From the NCBI GenBank assembly GCA_032871835.1, contig CM065300.1:754001-818000 (forward strand): DNA of 64,000 nucleotides. The letters are read 5' to 3'. This DNA comes from Dipteronia dyeriana (lineage: Eukaryota > Streptophyta > Magnoliopsida > Sapindales > Sapindaceae). Below are positions 22,753-34,700 of this stretch, one piece after another; the first letter of the stretch is position 1; each line of letters starts with the position of its first letter. Below the pieces are notes generated by a model. The model saw only the letters and a program-made list of their open reading frames with translations, ran no database searches and was not told the origin of the DNA. The position numbers and the translations under genes are program-made.

Positions 22753-24210
22753 TGTATCTATCTTTAATAAGCACTTTGGAAAATACAGGGAGATAATTGA
22801 TTCGACTATAAAGAAAAATTGGTACATCGGGCAACCAAGGGGTTTTGGTCATGGTCCTTATAGGAATTCTGCAGGTCTTTGTGGTAGGCTTGGTGGTGGA
22901 TGTTGGTAGTGGAAGCGAATGTATGGTAGTTATAGATGTTCAAACTATGGTGGTAGTTATGACTTCAGTCCATGTGCTAGTTATGGTTGAATAGATGGGT
23001 TGTATGGAAGGGGAGACTATAGTAGCAGTAGTCGGTACCATGGTTTTACGAGCTCTTAGACGTTTCTCTTAACATCCTGTAATTTTTTATCCTGTTTCCT
23101 TTGTATATGTGCTTGTTTTTGAAAATAATCATGTCACGAATTTTATTCGTATGATATTAATAGTTTGTTGAAACCTTATAAGTGGTAGAACTTAATGAGG
23201 ATCTAACCTAATTGAGCTTAGGTTGTGTTAATATATTTTGTTGAACAAAATATTTGTTGGATTCAAGGTGTCGAGTTTATGTTATTATGGTTCTTAGTAT
23301 TATTGTTCTACTTTTATTTTCATTAGGGGTATTTTGAGGTTTTGAATCATTAATTGATTACATTTCCGTTTTCAATGCTTACTTATCTTGTGAATGTTGA
23401 CCATATTGAGAGTAAAAGGATCACTCATAAAGGTTCGGGTCAATCGAAGGATTTCAAACCCAAACCTCCTCATTCATATGGCAGCAACTCTAGAGGTCAT
23501 TCTTTCAATGATGACTTTGAAGGATATGGTATTTCTTATAGGGGTTTTAATGGAGGGTATATTAGAAAACCAGTCTCACATTATACGGCAGTTAAAAGAC
23601 GAACTTGCTGCAACAAATGATACAGAAGACGATGGATTTGTAATATTTGCAACGATCTCCTATGTTAGAAAACTAGTCTCACATTATGCAGCAATTAAAA
23701 GACGAAATTATTGCAACAAATGATATAGATGACGATGGATTTGTAATATTTGACAACCCTGGGTTTTTATAATTTTATTACATGGTTTCATTTTGTTAAT
23801 TTGCAGGAAGATTTTCATAAGTTGACTTGCTAAGGACATGAACTATGGTGAGTTTTTGTTCTATTCTCGTAGATTTTTTTTTTATTGTTATCAAATTGAT
23901 GATTTGGATTTTTGATGTGCTAATTTTTCTTTGAATGAATTGTATCTATCTTTAATAAGCACTTTGGAAAATGCACGGAGATAACTGATTCAATTATAAA
24001 GAAAAATCATACACCGGACAACCAAGGGGTTTTGGCCCTGGTCCTTATAGGAATTCTGCAGGTCTTGGTAGTGGAAGTGAAGGTATGATAGTTATAGATG
24101 TTCAAACTATGGTGGTAGTTATAGAGGTTCAAACTATGGTGGTTATTATGACTCTGGTTCAGGTGCTAGTTATGGTGGAACAGTGTATGGAAGGGGAGAC
24201 TACATGCTCG
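22753..24210 (+). pseudogene. hnRNP-type gene fragments, units B (end), C and D
   Basis: Continuation of unit B (RRM and glycine-rich tail at 22,755-23,060), then unit C (23,354-23,620, again VESKR linker and glycine-rich stretch), and a partial unit D starting at about 23,645 with the same CTCCTATGTTAGAAAAC start as unit A, an RRM piece at 23,805 and a glycine-rich tail at 24,070-24,200. The period is about 1.2 kb without the insert. Stops and frameshifts differ among units. Confidence 0.68.
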
Positions 24211-26324
24211 GCCATAGGGGAAGCCCAATAAGACGACCGTCTAGGGCCCCCAATATGTAAGGACACCAAAAGTTTGAAAAAAATATATATTTTAGATATA
24301 ATTCTTGTATGAAGTTAAACAATCAAGCCCATAAAAATAAGTTTAAAAAAACCCACTGAACATCTAATTTTTTCAAACTAATAAACTCAAAAAATGAGTT
24401 CAATAGGCCACTAAACATATTTCTTTTTAAGAGACTCATAAATTATAAAACTCAATTAGTAGAGTGTATTGAATACTTGAATCCTAATCCCAATAATAAT
24501 TATCTTTTATATATATAAAAAAAACGGTATAACATTCTTATTATAGTGTTTTCAAATTAGAGTTCTTCTAAACTTTCTTCAATCTTGCTATTTGCTACAA
24601 AAATTCAGATTTCATATACATAATCTGAACTTGAAGTCGTTCATGAAGTCATTATTCAAAGCCCAAAGGTAATTACCAATTAAATCAATTTTTTTTTTGA
24701 TAAATCTCTGTTTTAGAACTCAAGAAGGAAAGTGATGAACCGGTGATGTCGTGATGATTGACTTTACTGGTTGTTTAAAATTGGTTGTTGATTTTCTTAT
24801 TGTTGTTGGACTTGTTAATTCACTTAATTGTTATCATGTTATGTATCAGGTATGTATTGAAAAATTAAATTTGCAAACAATTTGACCAGTGTAAAGCTCA
24901 ATCATACTGCATACCAAGTCTTCAAGAGAATGAGAGATAAAAGGTTGGTAGGTAGCTTTTTAATTGTTTATAATATACATATGTGCTTTAACTTTGGATT
25001 CAAGTAGACAATTCGGTGAGCTTTGATTAAAGTTGTTCAATGAACGACTTGTGAATTGTGATGGAGTCCATGTATATAAAGCTTTACTGTTATTTGAACC
25101 CATGCTAGGCGGCCCAGGCTTTAGGAATTTTAGTTGGGATTAGGATGTCCTTCTTTGATATTACACAGTTTCTTAAAAATATTTATTTATTAGTTATTAC
25201 TTTTAGTTTATTATTTCATGATAGTTTCAGTATATTATACATGTAACAGGGGAATGATTATCAATTTAGTTACTCAAACTCAAGTTGTTGTTGCAGACTG
25301 ACAGTGTTGCTTTTGCATTATTATTATTATTATTATTATTTTGTTTCACTAGTCATAACAATCAAATGTAGTCAATGAATTTGTGGGAAGTTTGGTACTT
25401 AAGTTCTGATCCAAAAACAGTTAGTGAAAATGGCAAACACTGCTAAATTTGCTTATTGTTTTTTATTTTTTCAATATACATGATTTCTTAAATAATTGGA
25501 ATCTTGGAGTCTTGGAGAACATACAATTAAAGGATACATTGAATTCTCTATTTATACATGGGTAATGGCTTCTCAACGTTTCTTGTTGAATCTTAATTCT
25601 CAAACTAATCAATACAAAACATAGAATTATGCCTATATAAACTTAAAAACCTAATAATATCCCGTTTGGTAAATTCTATATCAAAACACCTATACATATA
25701 CTAAAACATACAAAATAAAGATTGATCACAAAATCACACCCTCATATTACAATGAGTTAGTTGTCTTAGACTGATATTCATCAAGTCTTAAATTTTTTCA
25801 TGTAGTCTTCTATTGTCACCACCTAAAAACAACTTGAAGCACAAAGCATATACAAGATAAACATAGAAATATGGTAAGATATTTAGATAAATGTCAATGA
25901 ATTTTAAATGGATATACATATCTCCATATAAATACATGCATACTATCCATCAACAAAATATCATTATCTAAATATTACAAACCAAAAATTCATGGTACCA
26001 AATGAAAAGAAAAAAAATAAAATTTCACAATGGAAAATCAAACTAGACAATCCTACCTAAGATTAAGAGCATAAGTTTTAGGATCAATGTTTTTCTCCCC
26101 CTTTTTAACATAAAATGTAGTCAAAAGGTTAAGAAAACATACAAAACCTCATGATCAAGTATCCTTACAGAAGGTTCTTCTTGATGTTGATCTTACACAG
26201 TGTTTTGTAGTAGATGAATTGCTTTGTAGTAGATGAATTGCTAGAGGCAAGTTTGTCTTCTAAGGATTTGATTTTCTTGTCTTGTTGTCTCACATTTATT
26301 ATGATATTAGGGGTGATGTATTTA
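24211..26324. other. Intergenic, no gene recognised
   Basis: AT-rich sequence. Contains an (ATT)n microsatellite at 25,317-25,341 and, at 24,205-24,260, a GGCCC-containing segment that may be the end of a DNA transposon. A 19-base piece is repeated in tandem near 26,209-26,241 (TTTGTAGTAGATGAATTGCT). I found no convincing coding region on either strand. Confidence 0.5.
25317..25341. repeat. (ATT)n microsatellite
   Basis: Eight consecutive ATT units. Confidence 0.9.
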
Positions 26325-26897
26325 TATATTATTTTTTTAGAGTGTTTTGTGTGAGTTTTTCAACTGTCCATTTTAATTTTTGAAAAAAAAAACCTTTCTT
26401 TCCTTAGTAAAAATGAAGTTTGTTTGAAAAAGATCATGATCATATGTGTTCATATATAATTATTATTTTTATATTGTTTTTATTTCATATTATATTTATA
26501 ATTGTAACTTTTTTAAATAATTTTTCTTTTAAAAAATAAACGTGTTGACAGTACATTCATATGCAAGGATAAAAAAAATAACATTCAAGTTCAGATTTCA
26601 GTTCCTATTTAGGGGTCGTTTGTTTTTTTATTTGAAGACTAAATAGTCCAAAAGTTTTTTAAAGACTGAATAATGTTTTTTTTTCTCAAATCTGAATGTA
26701 TTGTCAACACATTTGTTTTTTAAAAGTAAAATTGTCTAAAAATAAGTAATTTTATATTTATGAACACATATGATCATGATCTTCTTCGATTATAAATAAA
26801 CTTCATTTTTACTAAGAAAAGAAAATATATTTTTTCTTTCAAAAAATGAAAGGGATATCAATAAAAACTCACACAAAACATTCTAATATATATATTG
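26325..26897. repeat. Long inverted repeat (foldback), arms about 250 bases
   Basis: The left arm (about 26,325-26,590) and right arm (about 26,660-26,897) are reverse complements with scattered differences. Shared landmarks are GTGTTTTGTGTGAGTTTTT, TTAGTAAAAATGAAGTTT, GATCATGATCATATGTGTTC and GTTGACA.TACATTCA. The loop contains GGGGTCGTTTGTTTTTTT, similar to the end of the element at 39,527. Transcribed, this would give a long imperfect hairpin. The right arm touches the pararetroviral DNA. Confidence 0.75.
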
Positions 26898-27965
26898 GGA
26901 GGTTTAGGTCTTCTTCTTCTAGGCATTAAGTTAATCGGTTCACTAGATTCATCATCAGGGTTATAATTTGATGTAGAAAACATGGGTTGTTTATCAATTC
27001 TTCTGGGGGTTAAGCTAGGAATTTGTCTGGCAATGTTTCTTCTAGATAAACTGGAATGTGAGTTTCTGGCTGATTGGAAATCACCTATGGACCTGGAATG
27101 GTCAATATCAGTTTCTTTTATTGATAAACTTCTTCTAAAGGATATTCTTAACGTTCCATCTTGCTCAGTTACACAATCGTGTAGGTTTCTCATAGGTGGT
27201 TTGTAAGATGGTTGGTCAACCTTTTCCTTGACCCAATCGTCTGGAAACTTAATATTTTCCCATCTGACTGGAACAGGAACAAGGACATTCACAGATGGTG
27301 ATGCATTAAAACATATGGTTTGGCCAGCTGGCACTGAAGGTGGTATATAACTGAGTATAAGTCTTGAAGTTAATACACGATAATGGAATCTATACACAAG
27401 TTTATACGAACTAGATTTTTCCAAAAAACTTGTAATTGTGAGTTTGTATATCAATAACTAAACATTTTTCTTTATGTTCATCAGTATTTAGTGCAATAGT
27501 GAAGTTGGGGTATACTTGGAAATAAATCGGTCCATAAGTCAAAGATGTTTCTGCCATGCCAAGAATAGATTCTTTATAATCAGTGATTCTTTTGTCTCTT
27601 AAAACAATTAAAAGGGAATTGTTCAAACCAATTTTTGAAATTGGTTTTACACCGACTTGGACACTGCCAATGTGTAGATCATTGAAACCAATTTTGTTAT
27701 AATGTTTCAAACTGTTCTTATTTAAAAGATTAGTCGAAAAAGTATTATTTTGGAATTTAACATTTATTTCTTTAGTCTTTTGACCTAATAATGTCCTGAA
27801 ATCCAAAAGTTTCTTTTTATAAATACTATTTTGTTGTATGTTAGGCAACTGCCAATTGACTAAATCTTTGTCATCCCAGTTTGTTTCAAAATTGGCTACA
27901 GATTGTCATGTGTTACTATTAACATCATCGGGTTCGATCCCAGGTCTATAACTACTCGTAGACAT
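26897..27965 (-). pseudogene. Pararetrovirus 2, truncated second unit: movement-protein N-terminus
   Basis: Matches the first third of the large minus-strand ORF1 at 35,045-36,118. The start codon would be at 27,963-27,965, but a stop falls about 20 codons later (near 27,906), and an extra A near 27,420 shifts the frame. The segment is cut at 26,897, where a TA-rich host sequence (CTAATATATATATT) begins. It covers most of a 30K-type movement protein and the linker behind it, and is non-functional. Confidence 0.88.
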
Positions 27966-28125
27966 GATAAAGAAAATGAATAGTCAAAAACCCTAGGTTT
28001 TAACTCACAGCCTGGTCAAACGGGCCAACAGCCTACATCACTCTAGCAAACGGCAAACACCCTTAGACCTACTGACTTTTGCACCTAAAGTCTAAAACTA
28101 TAAGTCTTCTTCAACAAGCCTCAAG

Positions 28126-28137
28126 GCTCTGATACCA
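28126..28137 (-). promoter_or_regulatory. Pararetroviral primer-binding site (tRNA-Met)
   Basis: On the minus strand the sequence reads TGGTATCAGAGC, the complement of the 3' end of initiator tRNA-Met used to prime DNA synthesis in Caulimoviridae and copia elements. It marks the junction between the complete and the truncated minus-strand units. A second identical site lies at 36,279-36,290. Confidence 0.88.
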
Positions 28138-28140
28138 AAA

Positions 28141-28941
28141 CGGAACACGAAGATATATAACAGAAACCACAAAACAAAATATAGTACAACTAAAAGCATA
28201 TGGGAAACAGAAAGATAATAATCAATTAACTGGTCATAAACACAACAACACAGTAATGAAACAATGGTCCTAATAAGTACGTGGCGTTGTTACACCAAAG
28301 TTATTCCTCAACAAAGCTGTTATAAGCAGAGTTGATATGGAAATGTCTTGGTTTCCAGCCTATATAATCAGACCAGATACCAATAAATGATAGATCACAA
28401 AAGATAAAGGAATAGTGTTCTTACAATCCTTACAGAACACTGGTCTGACAGCAAAGATGTTTCTACAGAAATAGGTCACACTTTATTTATGTAATTGAGA
28501 AATTTACAATAGGAGAAAGAGAGAGGAAATATTGTTGCTACGCAGAGCAATCAGAGAGATAGATAATAAAACTGAACTTGTCCTTCTAAAGGAATGATAC
28601 AACATATATATAGGATAAAATGAACTCTGGTTTAATGTCGGTAAACCGTAGTTGGGTTGCTTTTACTGATTGGTTGAGTTGCTTTTGTCAGATTGGTTGA
28701 GTTGCTTTTGTCAACTGTGGTTGAGTTACTTTATGTGTCGGTAACTGTGGTTGAGTTGCTTTATGTCGGTAAAGTCTCTTTCTGCTTTAAGTCTCTTTCT
28801 GCTTTTGTCTGTGATAAGATTCTAGTGATCCACATCGATGATCCACAAGTGTCAATCATGGCTGAAATACGTTGATGGTTCGTTGCTATCAAATGGGTCA
28901 ATGTCTGATACATCATTGTTTTGGCTATTGTCGGATCTAGC
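28141..28941 (-). promoter_or_regulatory. Pararetrovirus 2 promoter, R region and 3' end (minus copy)
   Basis: Minus-strand order: direct repeats with the core AAGCAACTCAACCA (28,620-28,790), a TATA box in CCTATATATATG (about 28,603-28,616), then AATAAA (about 28,485-28,490) roughly 120 bases later, and the primer-binding site about 350 bases farther on. A TATA box followed closely by a polyadenylation signal is the usual plan for a pararetroviral pregenomic RNA with terminal redundancy. The same layout occurs in the plus copy at 38,538-39,247. Confidence 0.78.
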
Positions 28942-30306
28942 TTAGGACATATTAGCCATGGTACTTCTCATTTCTTCTGCTATTTTCATCAATTCGTTAG
29001 GAGAGGATGCATCAGCAATTCTGGCCTGGTTCTGTGATTTGGCCATTAAAAAGCTGGACTGGTCATTTGCTTTGTTGATGCAAAAAGTGGGATTGTCAGT
29101 TAACCATTTAGAAACTTTGTCTTTTCCTAAGTTGGCAAGATTCATGCCACTCCACCATTTTATTTTTGTCTGTCTACCGAAATAGGGAACATTAACATTT
29201 CCAATAAATTTTTCCTGGATGGAGTATTCTAACATGAGGATCCAGGTTAAATTGAATTGGACGAAAAATAGGAATAAGTATGGGTAGAATTCCCAGGAGT
29301 CTGGTCTGTCTACATTTGAGGTCCATAATGAAAAGCTTTCTTTTATTGGAGGTGGAAGAAGGTCAAAGATAGGGCCATATTTGTCCCACCATTCTAAAAA
29401 CCAATATGGTAGATCAATAAGGAAATTCTTGTCAAAGTAGAGGAACCATGAAAGGGAGTTCCCAGGGTTTTGTCCATAGAAGAACTTATTCCATGCATCT
29501 CTGTAATCCCAATACGAGAAATCAGAAACATGAAAGATTCTACTGAAATTTCTGGTCGTATTTGGGTTCCCACCCCATTGTTCTAAAGTGATAATTTTGC
29601 AAATCTTTACCTTTCTGAATATGAGTTTTTCTTTGGCAATTTTGTCAAAGACATCAGAAATAAAGATTGAATCTGTGTCAACAAGAATGAATTCATAAAA
29701 TATATGTCTTTTGGTCAGATCTTCAGGGACTCTACCAAAAAGAGGATTGATGAAATCATCTGCCAACTTTTTGGGTTCCTTGAAATAATGGTCATGCAAT
29801 AATGGGTCTTCCAAAACAAAAAACCTATCAAAGAAAGGTTTATTGATATAAGCATATGTGGGATTGTTTATTTTTGGAAGGGCTGATGCTTGGGCTTGAG
29901 TCTGTATTTGGGTCTTTTTTTGTTGGGCCATCATTTGAGTATGTATTTTGTTTTGCTTGTTTGAATGTGGGCTTATATTTGAGGATAATACTTGCTTAAA
30001 TGGGGTACTGTCTACAGCAAGTGGAGAATACGGATTAGTCGTATGAATTGGGCTTTGGTCAGGACTGTTACTGGAGGAAGACCCAGTAGGTGGTAAATGA
30101 GGAAATTGTATGGGTAATTGGTTGGGAGACTTTGGCTGTGATATTAATGATATAGCATATTTGTCCTTGTGGCTTCCACGAGGGGAAGACTGATAAGTCG
30201 ATCTTGATGATAAGTCTGACTTTTTGTCAAATAAGTCGAATAATTCAGGTTTTGGACCTCGGCCGCCTGGGCTCCGGCCACCACTTTTGCCTCTACTATT
30301 GGACAT
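28942..30306 (-). pseudogene. Pararetrovirus 2 ORF2 (minus copy), stopped 30 codons early
   Basis: A 454-codon frame that starts 10 bases inside the end of the ORF1 frame. It matches the 484-codon plus-copy ORF2 at high identity. The N-terminal 130 residues are basic, serine- and proline-rich; from residue 140 on the protein is rich in W, F, Y and D (for example SYWDYRDAWNKFFYG, LPYWFLEWWDKYGP, KIKWWSGMNLANLG). A TAA at 28,942-28,944 ends it where the plus copy continues. I do not know its function; no enzyme motif is seen. Proteins of this W-rich type accompany RT in some plant pararetroviruses. Confidence 0.8.
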
Positions 30307-31723
30307 ATTTTTCTCCCTGTAAAAATTCTCTGGTCAGAAAGTCAGGGAGACTATTTTTTGATCCTTTAATATATTCAACTTCAAAGTCAAAAGCTGATAA
30401 AAGTTTTTGCCATCTTGCAAAAATCTGTTTTGAGACAAGGTTTTTTACGTCTTTTTTCAAAATAAATTTGGCTGACTAGCAGTCAACTCTTAATACAAAT
30501 TTCTGATTAATCAAATCATCTTGTAACTTTTGAATGGTCAAAACAATAGCTAGTATTTCCCTTTTTACTGTTGAATATTTATTTTGAGTGTCATTCCATG
30601 ATCCAGAGACATATCTAACTAACCTTTCTTGGTTATTAATTTTTTGTTTTAAAATTCCGCCATAACCTAGATCCGATGCATCGGTTTCTACAGTCTTTGG
30701 GGCATCAGGATGACAAATGGTCAAACAAGAGAGTTTTTTGACATAATTTTTTACATGCAAAACAGCTTTGGTATGCTCATCGGTCTAATGAGGGGGATTT
30801 GTTTTAAGTCTCTGAAAGAGTGGTTTACAAATAATGCTGAGTTCTTTATAAAAATTAGAAATATAATTTAAACATCCCAAGAACCTTTGGAGTTGTTTTT
30901 TGTCTTTTATTTCATCTGGAAATTTATTTGCAAATTCTAAACTTCTGTGAATAGGTATGACAGTTCCTCTTTTGATGTTATGTCCTAGGAACCTGATACT
31001 GGTTTGGAAAAGATTGATTTTGGGTGCAGATAAGACAAGTCCATGGTGTTTAACAGTCTTATAAAATATCTCTAAATGTTTCCAATGTTGATCAATGTTA
31101 TTAGAAAATATTAACACATCATCAATATAAACAATGGAGAATTCCGAGAAAGGATTAAAAATATTATTAATGATGCATTGAAATTCACCAGGGGCATTTT
31201 TTAAACCAAAGGGCATCACATTCCATTCATATTGCCCAAAAGGGACTGTAAAAGCTGTTTTATACATATCTGATTCTGCAATCTGAATTTGCCAGAAACC
31301 AGATTTCATGTCAAATTTTGAAAAAATGATTGCATTATAAAGTCTCTTTAATAAGTCGGATTTGTTTGGGATAGGGTGCCTGATCCATAATAAAGCATCA
31401 TTTAATGATTTATAATTTATCACTAGTCTACGAACCCCTCTTTCTATTTCAGCATTTTTCCGAACATAGAAAGCAGGACAACTCCATGGAGATTTAGACT
31501 TCCTGATTAATTTTTTGTTAATTAAGTCTTGTATTTCTTTTTTGCAAAATTCCATTAATTCTGCGGACATTTGTATTGGCCTGGCTTTAGTGGGTATCCC
31601 TTTTTCATTGAAATCTTTAGTGTATGGCAAGGTCACAATATGTTTTTTCCTGTCCCAGAAAGCATTAGGAATAGATGAACAAATTTCCTTTTCTAATCTT
31701 TGTTTAAAAGTTGCAATTTTCTC
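30296..31723 (-). pseudogene. Pararetrovirus 2 RT-RNase H (minus copy) with nonsense codons
   Basis: This segment is in the same frame as the large ORF upstream. The RT shows FSKFDMKSGFWQIQI, WNVMPFGLKNAPG and the catalytic YIDDVLIF near 31,120-31,140. RNase H starts at about 30,690 with TDASDLGYGG. Two in-frame TAG codons interrupt it (30,785-30,787 and 30,476-30,478); the plus copy is open at both points. A third TAG (31,724-31,726) separates it from the protease. Otherwise the frame is undamaged, so inactivation is by point mutation only. Confidence 0.88.
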
Positions 31724-34700
31724 CTAGATTATGGGTTCCTCTATTTTCTTAATTTGTCTTTGCAAATTTAGATCATCTTTTATGAATACTAATTGATTTT
31801 GTTTTCTGGTTAAAGTGGCAATGTAATTATCTAATGGTTCTTTACTGATGTTCTCCTTACTTATTGTATTAAGATCTTTAACTAGAACAGGGAAGAGGAA
31901 ATGGAATAAAATTTCTTTTCCCAAATATTCAGTTACTAGTCCTTCTGCTATGACCTTAAAGGGTGATATCAGGTATAGGAAGGGTAAACCTAAAATGATA
32001 TTTTGTGAAAGAGTTTTAACTACAATAAAGTCATTGTTGTAACAAACTCCATTTTTGCAAACTTTAGCATTGGTGAGCTTGTAATTAATATCTAGTCTTA
32101 TTTTATTGGCTCCATATAAGGATTCCGTGGTTGCTTCAAGATATTTTGTGGGAACCAATGATTCTATAATACAATTTAGATCTGCTCCTGTGTCAATAAG
32201 TGCAGTAGCACGTATGTTATAATTAGAGGCTATTCTTATGTCAATTTCAACGTACCTTTTATGTATCCTTACTTCTTGTATAGAATTAATTTGGCTTATA
32301 CTCAGAAGGTTTTGTGGGTCATGATTTTCAATTTCTTTGTTGTCAAGTTCTTCGTCTGAGCTATTAAAATATGTTCCTTGTAGTTCCTTATGAGTTACTT
32401 TTGTAAATTGCTTGTTAATAGCGTCTGTTATCTGTAGTTCTTGTATTTGTAATTTTAGTATTCTTATTTCTTCTTTAATATTCACAATTTCTTTTTGTAG
32501 GTCAGGAATAGTAACCTTTCTTGATTTATTGTTAAATTTTCCTAATACATTTTGTTCAAAATCAGGTGTCTCAAAAGGGGCATTTTTGAAGGGTTTAGCT
32601 TCATTTAGGGTTTTGTTATCTTTACTTGTGGAAGGTTGTTCCATAATCCTTTTTTGTAATTGTTTAATGTACCGTGCTTTTTGTATAGGATCTTCTATGC
32701 TGTCTATCATACTTATCATAAGGGAATAGTCATATTTATCAAGGATATTAATTTCTTTACAGAAACAAGGTTGTGTTTCTGGTTCAGTACTATAAGATGA
32801 AGATGATGTTTCTGAATCTGATGAGGATCCATCAATTATTAAAACTTCATTGTCTAAGGAGATGGAGCTACAGGAGCTGGGGGTTTTAGAGTCTGTATAT
32901 AAAGCTTGGATGGTTTTTTCTTTTGTTTGGTCATCTAATTCTAGACTATTTATCTTTTTCTTTTGTTCAGGACACTTGTTGGCATAATGGCCACATTTGC
33001 CACATTTGAAGCATTTATTATTTTTCTTATGAATTTTTTTTCTTTTAGAGGTATCTCTAGATTTATTGTTTGGAGACCATATGGTATCTCCCTTCTTATT
33101 AGCTTTATAATTTTTATTAACACGATAAGGAATTTTTTTAGAAAGGTGGTTTCTAATCATTTTATGTTTCTTGTTCTTTTTGTGAGAAGGTAGTCGGTCA
33201 AATCCAAACTGTTCACACCAAGAACCAAGTTCTTTCCTGGTGGTTAATTTTTGTTTTTTAAGTTGGCTTTTAAGTCTGAGATCATTGCAGAGTTGCATGG
33301 CCACAACATTTATAGAGGCTATAATTTCACCATAAGCCCATGTGTCTAAGTCTAACTGTGACCAATCAGACCATCCCATTTGTCTAACCATTTCGTCTCT
33401 TACTTTTGTAGAAAATAGTTTTGGTAGTCCTGATATAAAATTTTCTTTCCAATAGGCATTAGCATTGTTAGGTCTTTGGAAAACTCTTGTTAGAAAGATG
33501 TCTTTATACCATTTAAAATCGTTTAATTTTTTACATTTTAAATTTTGTATTTTAGAAAATTCTTTTCCTTGATTGATGTTAGGGTTTCCTACAAAATGCA
33601 TTAGTATAGTATAGCATAGGACATCAATTTCATCTGGTTCAGAAGTAGTGGTAGTGTTTTGGGTTTGTGTAGATGTTGACTCTAGAGTGGATGGGTCACG
33701 GTTTGTGGGATAGTTTGTAGTAACTGTTTTAGTATGGCCAATAATAGATGTTTTGGCTAATTGGCTTAGGGTGTGTGTCCACCATCCAAACAGTTGTCCC
33801 TCAAATCCAGTGGTTAAAGAGGTAACTGCGTCAGAATGTGACATGTTCTGCCTTTCAATGTATATATATCCTATAGTATGCATTTGTCTTAAAACTGTGA
33901 TTATTTGGTATTCTGATAATCCATCAATATTAAATTGATAACATGCGTTACCCGTATAGGCTCTATAAGGGACTGTTTCCTCATATTGGAGGTTTGGGGG
34001 AGTTGGTCTATGGTAATAAGGTTTAGTATTTTGGAAGTACTTGGTCTTATTGTAACTGTCAGTTTTTTCATTTGTGGTGATTTTCTGTATGAATTGTTGA
34101 AAATCAATTGTTTCTTCTTCTCCATCCGAGGAATCAGAAGGGATCTTTTTTTCAATAGTTTGCACATTGGCATGTGGGATCCTACTTAGTCTTTCTTCTA
34201 GGGTTAAAAGTTCTGCTTCATCAATTAAATTATCAAAACATTTTTCAATATCAGTATGATCAGGGAATAGGATTGGCTCAGATTTCATGATTATGTCTTT
34301 ACCTTTACCTTTACTTTTACTTTTACTTTTACTAGAGGAGGAAGGTAAGTCATATGGAACATATACTTGAGGAGGAACCTCTTCTCTAGTGGGTGAATTA
34401 TTAGTCTGAGTTAGGTTAAGATCTATTTTCTCCAACTGTTCACCTATGGAATTAAGAAAGAAGTTGGTATAGTTTCCTTGTCTCATAACCATGCCAATTT
34501 GATGGGAGGATAAAGTCACTGTCTGGGACATAGGTTCATCAAATAGGATAAAGGGGGTACATTTTGCAAGGTTAGTTTCTGTTGGGTGATCTTCATTAGG
34601 CATTTCAATTTCGAAATCTCTGGGAGGAGGATGGATTTGTTTTTCTATTCCTTTTATAGTCTTATAATTCCTAAGGTTTTGTCTATTAATGACAGAACAA

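Noticed and set aside
24205..25140. Possible hAT-type element with GGCCC-containing ends
   Set aside because: No matching inverted ends or target-site duplication could be shown.
33901..34189. Open frames on both strands inside pararetrovirus 2 ORF1
   Set aside because: Shadows of the 1,464-codon frame in other registers.
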